5,912 nucleotides of DNA from an uncultured Deinococcales bacterium (GTDB lineage Bacteria; Deinococcota; Deinococci; Deinococcales; Trueperaceae). Of the stretch, positions 4,797 through 5,912 are shown piece by piece; position 1 is the stretch's first letter, and the number at the start of each line of letters is the position of its first letter. Both the position numbers and the translations under genes were made by a program. The notes below the pieces were generated by a model. That model was not told the origin of the DNA. It saw only the letters and a program-made list of their open reading frames with translations, and ran no database searches. Location: positions 1-5,912 of the forward strand of contig CALGZD010000257.1 of the NCBI GenBank assembly GCA_937934635.1. Direction: 5' to 3'.

Positions 4797-5912
4797 TTAT
4801 TGAGATTCATTTGCTTCTTTTTCAATGGTGGCAAGTGTTGTATCCATATCCTGAAGACCCTGTAAATAGGCTAGTACATTTGGATAAATAATTTCGTATA
4901 AAAGGTAGTCTCTATCTGCTAGTTCCCCAATGTAGCTGGTATGCGGAAGCAATTCCATAATTGTTTCGTAGTGTGGGTAGAGTTCATATAATGTTGCTTG
5001 AGCATCTCCGACTGTATTTGCTTTTAGCGCTGGAATGGTATTGCTTACAATATTGAAGCGTAAAGCATTTTCGATGTTGAGCGTGACAAATTGCACGAAA
5101 TCCCATGCTAAATCTTTGTGCTCTGTATTTTCTGAAACAGCCATACCCCAACCTGAGTCTGTTACGACATGTTGTTCAGGACCTAAATGGGGAAGGGGTA
5201 AATAGTAAAGCTCTTCACTTAGCTCTGGGTAGTATTCACGATAGTCACCGATAACCCATTGACCGATGATGCCCATAGCGCAAACTTCTGAATATACGCA
5301 ATCTCCCACCCAATTTTCTGTTCCGTTGAAGAGTACGGGGTCGATAGTTCCGTCATCAACGAAGTTTTTCATGAGCTGTAGTGCGACTCTAGCTTCTGGA
5401 CTATCGAAGTAGAAGCTTCTATCAGGTAGATAGTACTCACCACCTTGCTGTCTGATGAGCGAGAGCAAGGTAAAGCCAGTTTGATCTTTTGAAGTAAAGT
5501 GAAGACCACTTCGTAGGACGTAGCCATTTTGAGTATTTGTGAGGGCTCGAGCCGATTTCCGTACTGCGTCCCAGCTTGGCCAGTCAGGGATAGCAATGCC
5601 TGCACGTTTTAGATGCAAGCCATTGATAAGTGCTGCACCAAATTCGATATTTGATTCCTTAGGAATGCCATATAAGCTATCATCGCAGATGTAGCCCGCA
5701 ATAGCACTTTCGAAAAAGTCTTCTTTTGCTTGAGAAATGCTTAGGATTTCCTCTGGGACTGTGTCCAGATGACTTTTAAAGCTACATACCCAAGAGCCAA
5801 AGAGTTGCATGATATCTGCTTCGTTGTTAGCAGGTAGTGCTGTTTGTAAGTTTTGCAAGTAATACTCGTAATCGAAACTTTCAAAGGTAATGGTTACCCC
5901 ATCATGTTCACT
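4797..5912 (-). CDS. Extracellular sugar-binding protein of a CUT1 ABC transporter, N-terminus missing
   Basis: The reading frame is open to the right edge; 371 residues are visible, starting in-frame with SEHDGVTITFESFDYEYYLQ. The first Leu-Gln of that run's end is a TTG codon at 5858 that could be mistaken for a start, but the preceding 18 codons read as typical binding-protein sequence (VTITFESF), so the gene is cut by the window. The signal peptide and first strand should lie beyond 5912. Family features: ADIMQLFGSWV, LYGIPKESN, the WPSWDAVRKSARAL helix, GYVLRSG, and near the C-terminus SGWGMAVSENTEHKDLAWDFVQFVT. These place it in the SBP_bac_1 (MalE/UgpB-like) family. It would bind a sugar or oligosaccharide outside the cytoplasmic membrane and deliver it to the two permeases. 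Four cysteines (visible residues 43, 76, 205, 211) could form disulphides. It is the first visible gene of the operon. Confidence 0.93.
   Translation of the reverse strand, partial: SEHDGVTITFESFDYEYYLQNLQTALPANNEADIMQLFGSWVCSFKSHLDTVPEEILSISQAKEDFFESAIAGYICDDSLYGIPKESNIEFGAALINGLHLKRAGIAIPDWPSWDAVRKSARALTNTQNGYVLRSGLHFTSKDQTGFTLLSLIRQQGGEYYLPDRSFYFDSPEARVALQLMKNFVDDGTIDPVLFNGTENWVGDCVYSEVCAMGIIGQWVIGDYREYYPELSEELYYLPLPHLGPEQHVVTDSGWGMAVSENTEHKDLAWDFVQFVTLNIENALRFNIVSNTIPALKANTVGDAQATLYELYPHYETIMELLPHTSYIGELADRDYLLYEIIYPNVLAYLQGLQDMDTTLATIEKEANESQ
5544..5553. repeat. GGCTCGAGCC palindrome, copy 3
   Basis: Third copy of the 10-bp palindrome, inside the binding-protein gene on the minus strand, read as Ala-Arg-Ala (GCT CGA GCC) within KSARALTN. 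Flanking bases differ from the other two copies, so only the 10-mer is shared. Confidence 0.7.

Noticed and set aside
5856..5858. TTG as the start codon of the binding-protein gene
   Set aside because: The frame stays open to the window edge and the upstream codons read VTITFESFDYEYY, typical binding-protein sequence. Starting here would delete the first strand and the signal peptide.

Overview
The window carries most of a CUT1-type (carbohydrate uptake transporter 1, MalEFG-like) ABC import operon on the minus strand, a convergent plus-strand gene of unrecognised function, and the terminator of a gene lying left of the window. The DNA leans AT-rich. Only one of the recognised genes with a visible start (the second permease) has a convincing Shine-Dalgarno sequence at normal spacing. 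The organism cannot be named from this: a free-living heterotrophic bacterium fits. The transporter type is common in Chloroflexota, Deinococcota, Proteobacteria and Firmicutes alike.

Layout from left to right: (1) positions 16-72 hold a rho-independent terminator on the plus strand whose 3' arm and T-tract are repeated three times. (2) Positions 102-1136 (+) encode a 344-residue protein with a Rossmann-like N-terminus and a TPR-like C-terminus, ending in a 16-bp perfect palindrome. (3) Positions 1170-2558 (-) encode a right-handed parallel beta-helix protein (pectate-lyase-like fold) without a signal peptide. (4) Positions 2611-3456 (-) and 3497-4474 (-) encode the MalG-like and MalF-like permeases, both with the EAA loop. 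(5) Positions 4475-4796 form a 322-bp gap with two clear inverted repeats and a possible 30-codon small ORF. (6) Positions 4797-5912 (-) encode the sugar-binding protein, whose N-terminus lies beyond the right edge.

Transcription of the operon runs from right to left: binding protein, MalF-like permease, MalG-like permease, beta-helix protein. The binding protein would capture an oligosaccharide outside the membrane, the two permeases would form the channel, and the beta-helix protein may process the imported or related glycan. No ATPase (MalK/MsmK type) is visible; CUT1 systems often use a shared ATPase encoded elsewhere. The substrate cannot be read from the sequence. A uronic-acid or other plant or algal oligosaccharide is a guess based only on the beta-helix neighbour.

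The most unusual signals are at the DNA level. A 10-bp palindrome, GGCTCGAGCC, occurs three times in 5.9 kb, in unrelated genes and in two reading phases. A 13-bp tandem repeat separates the two permease genes and appears to have duplicated a stop-codon/ribosome-binding-site module.
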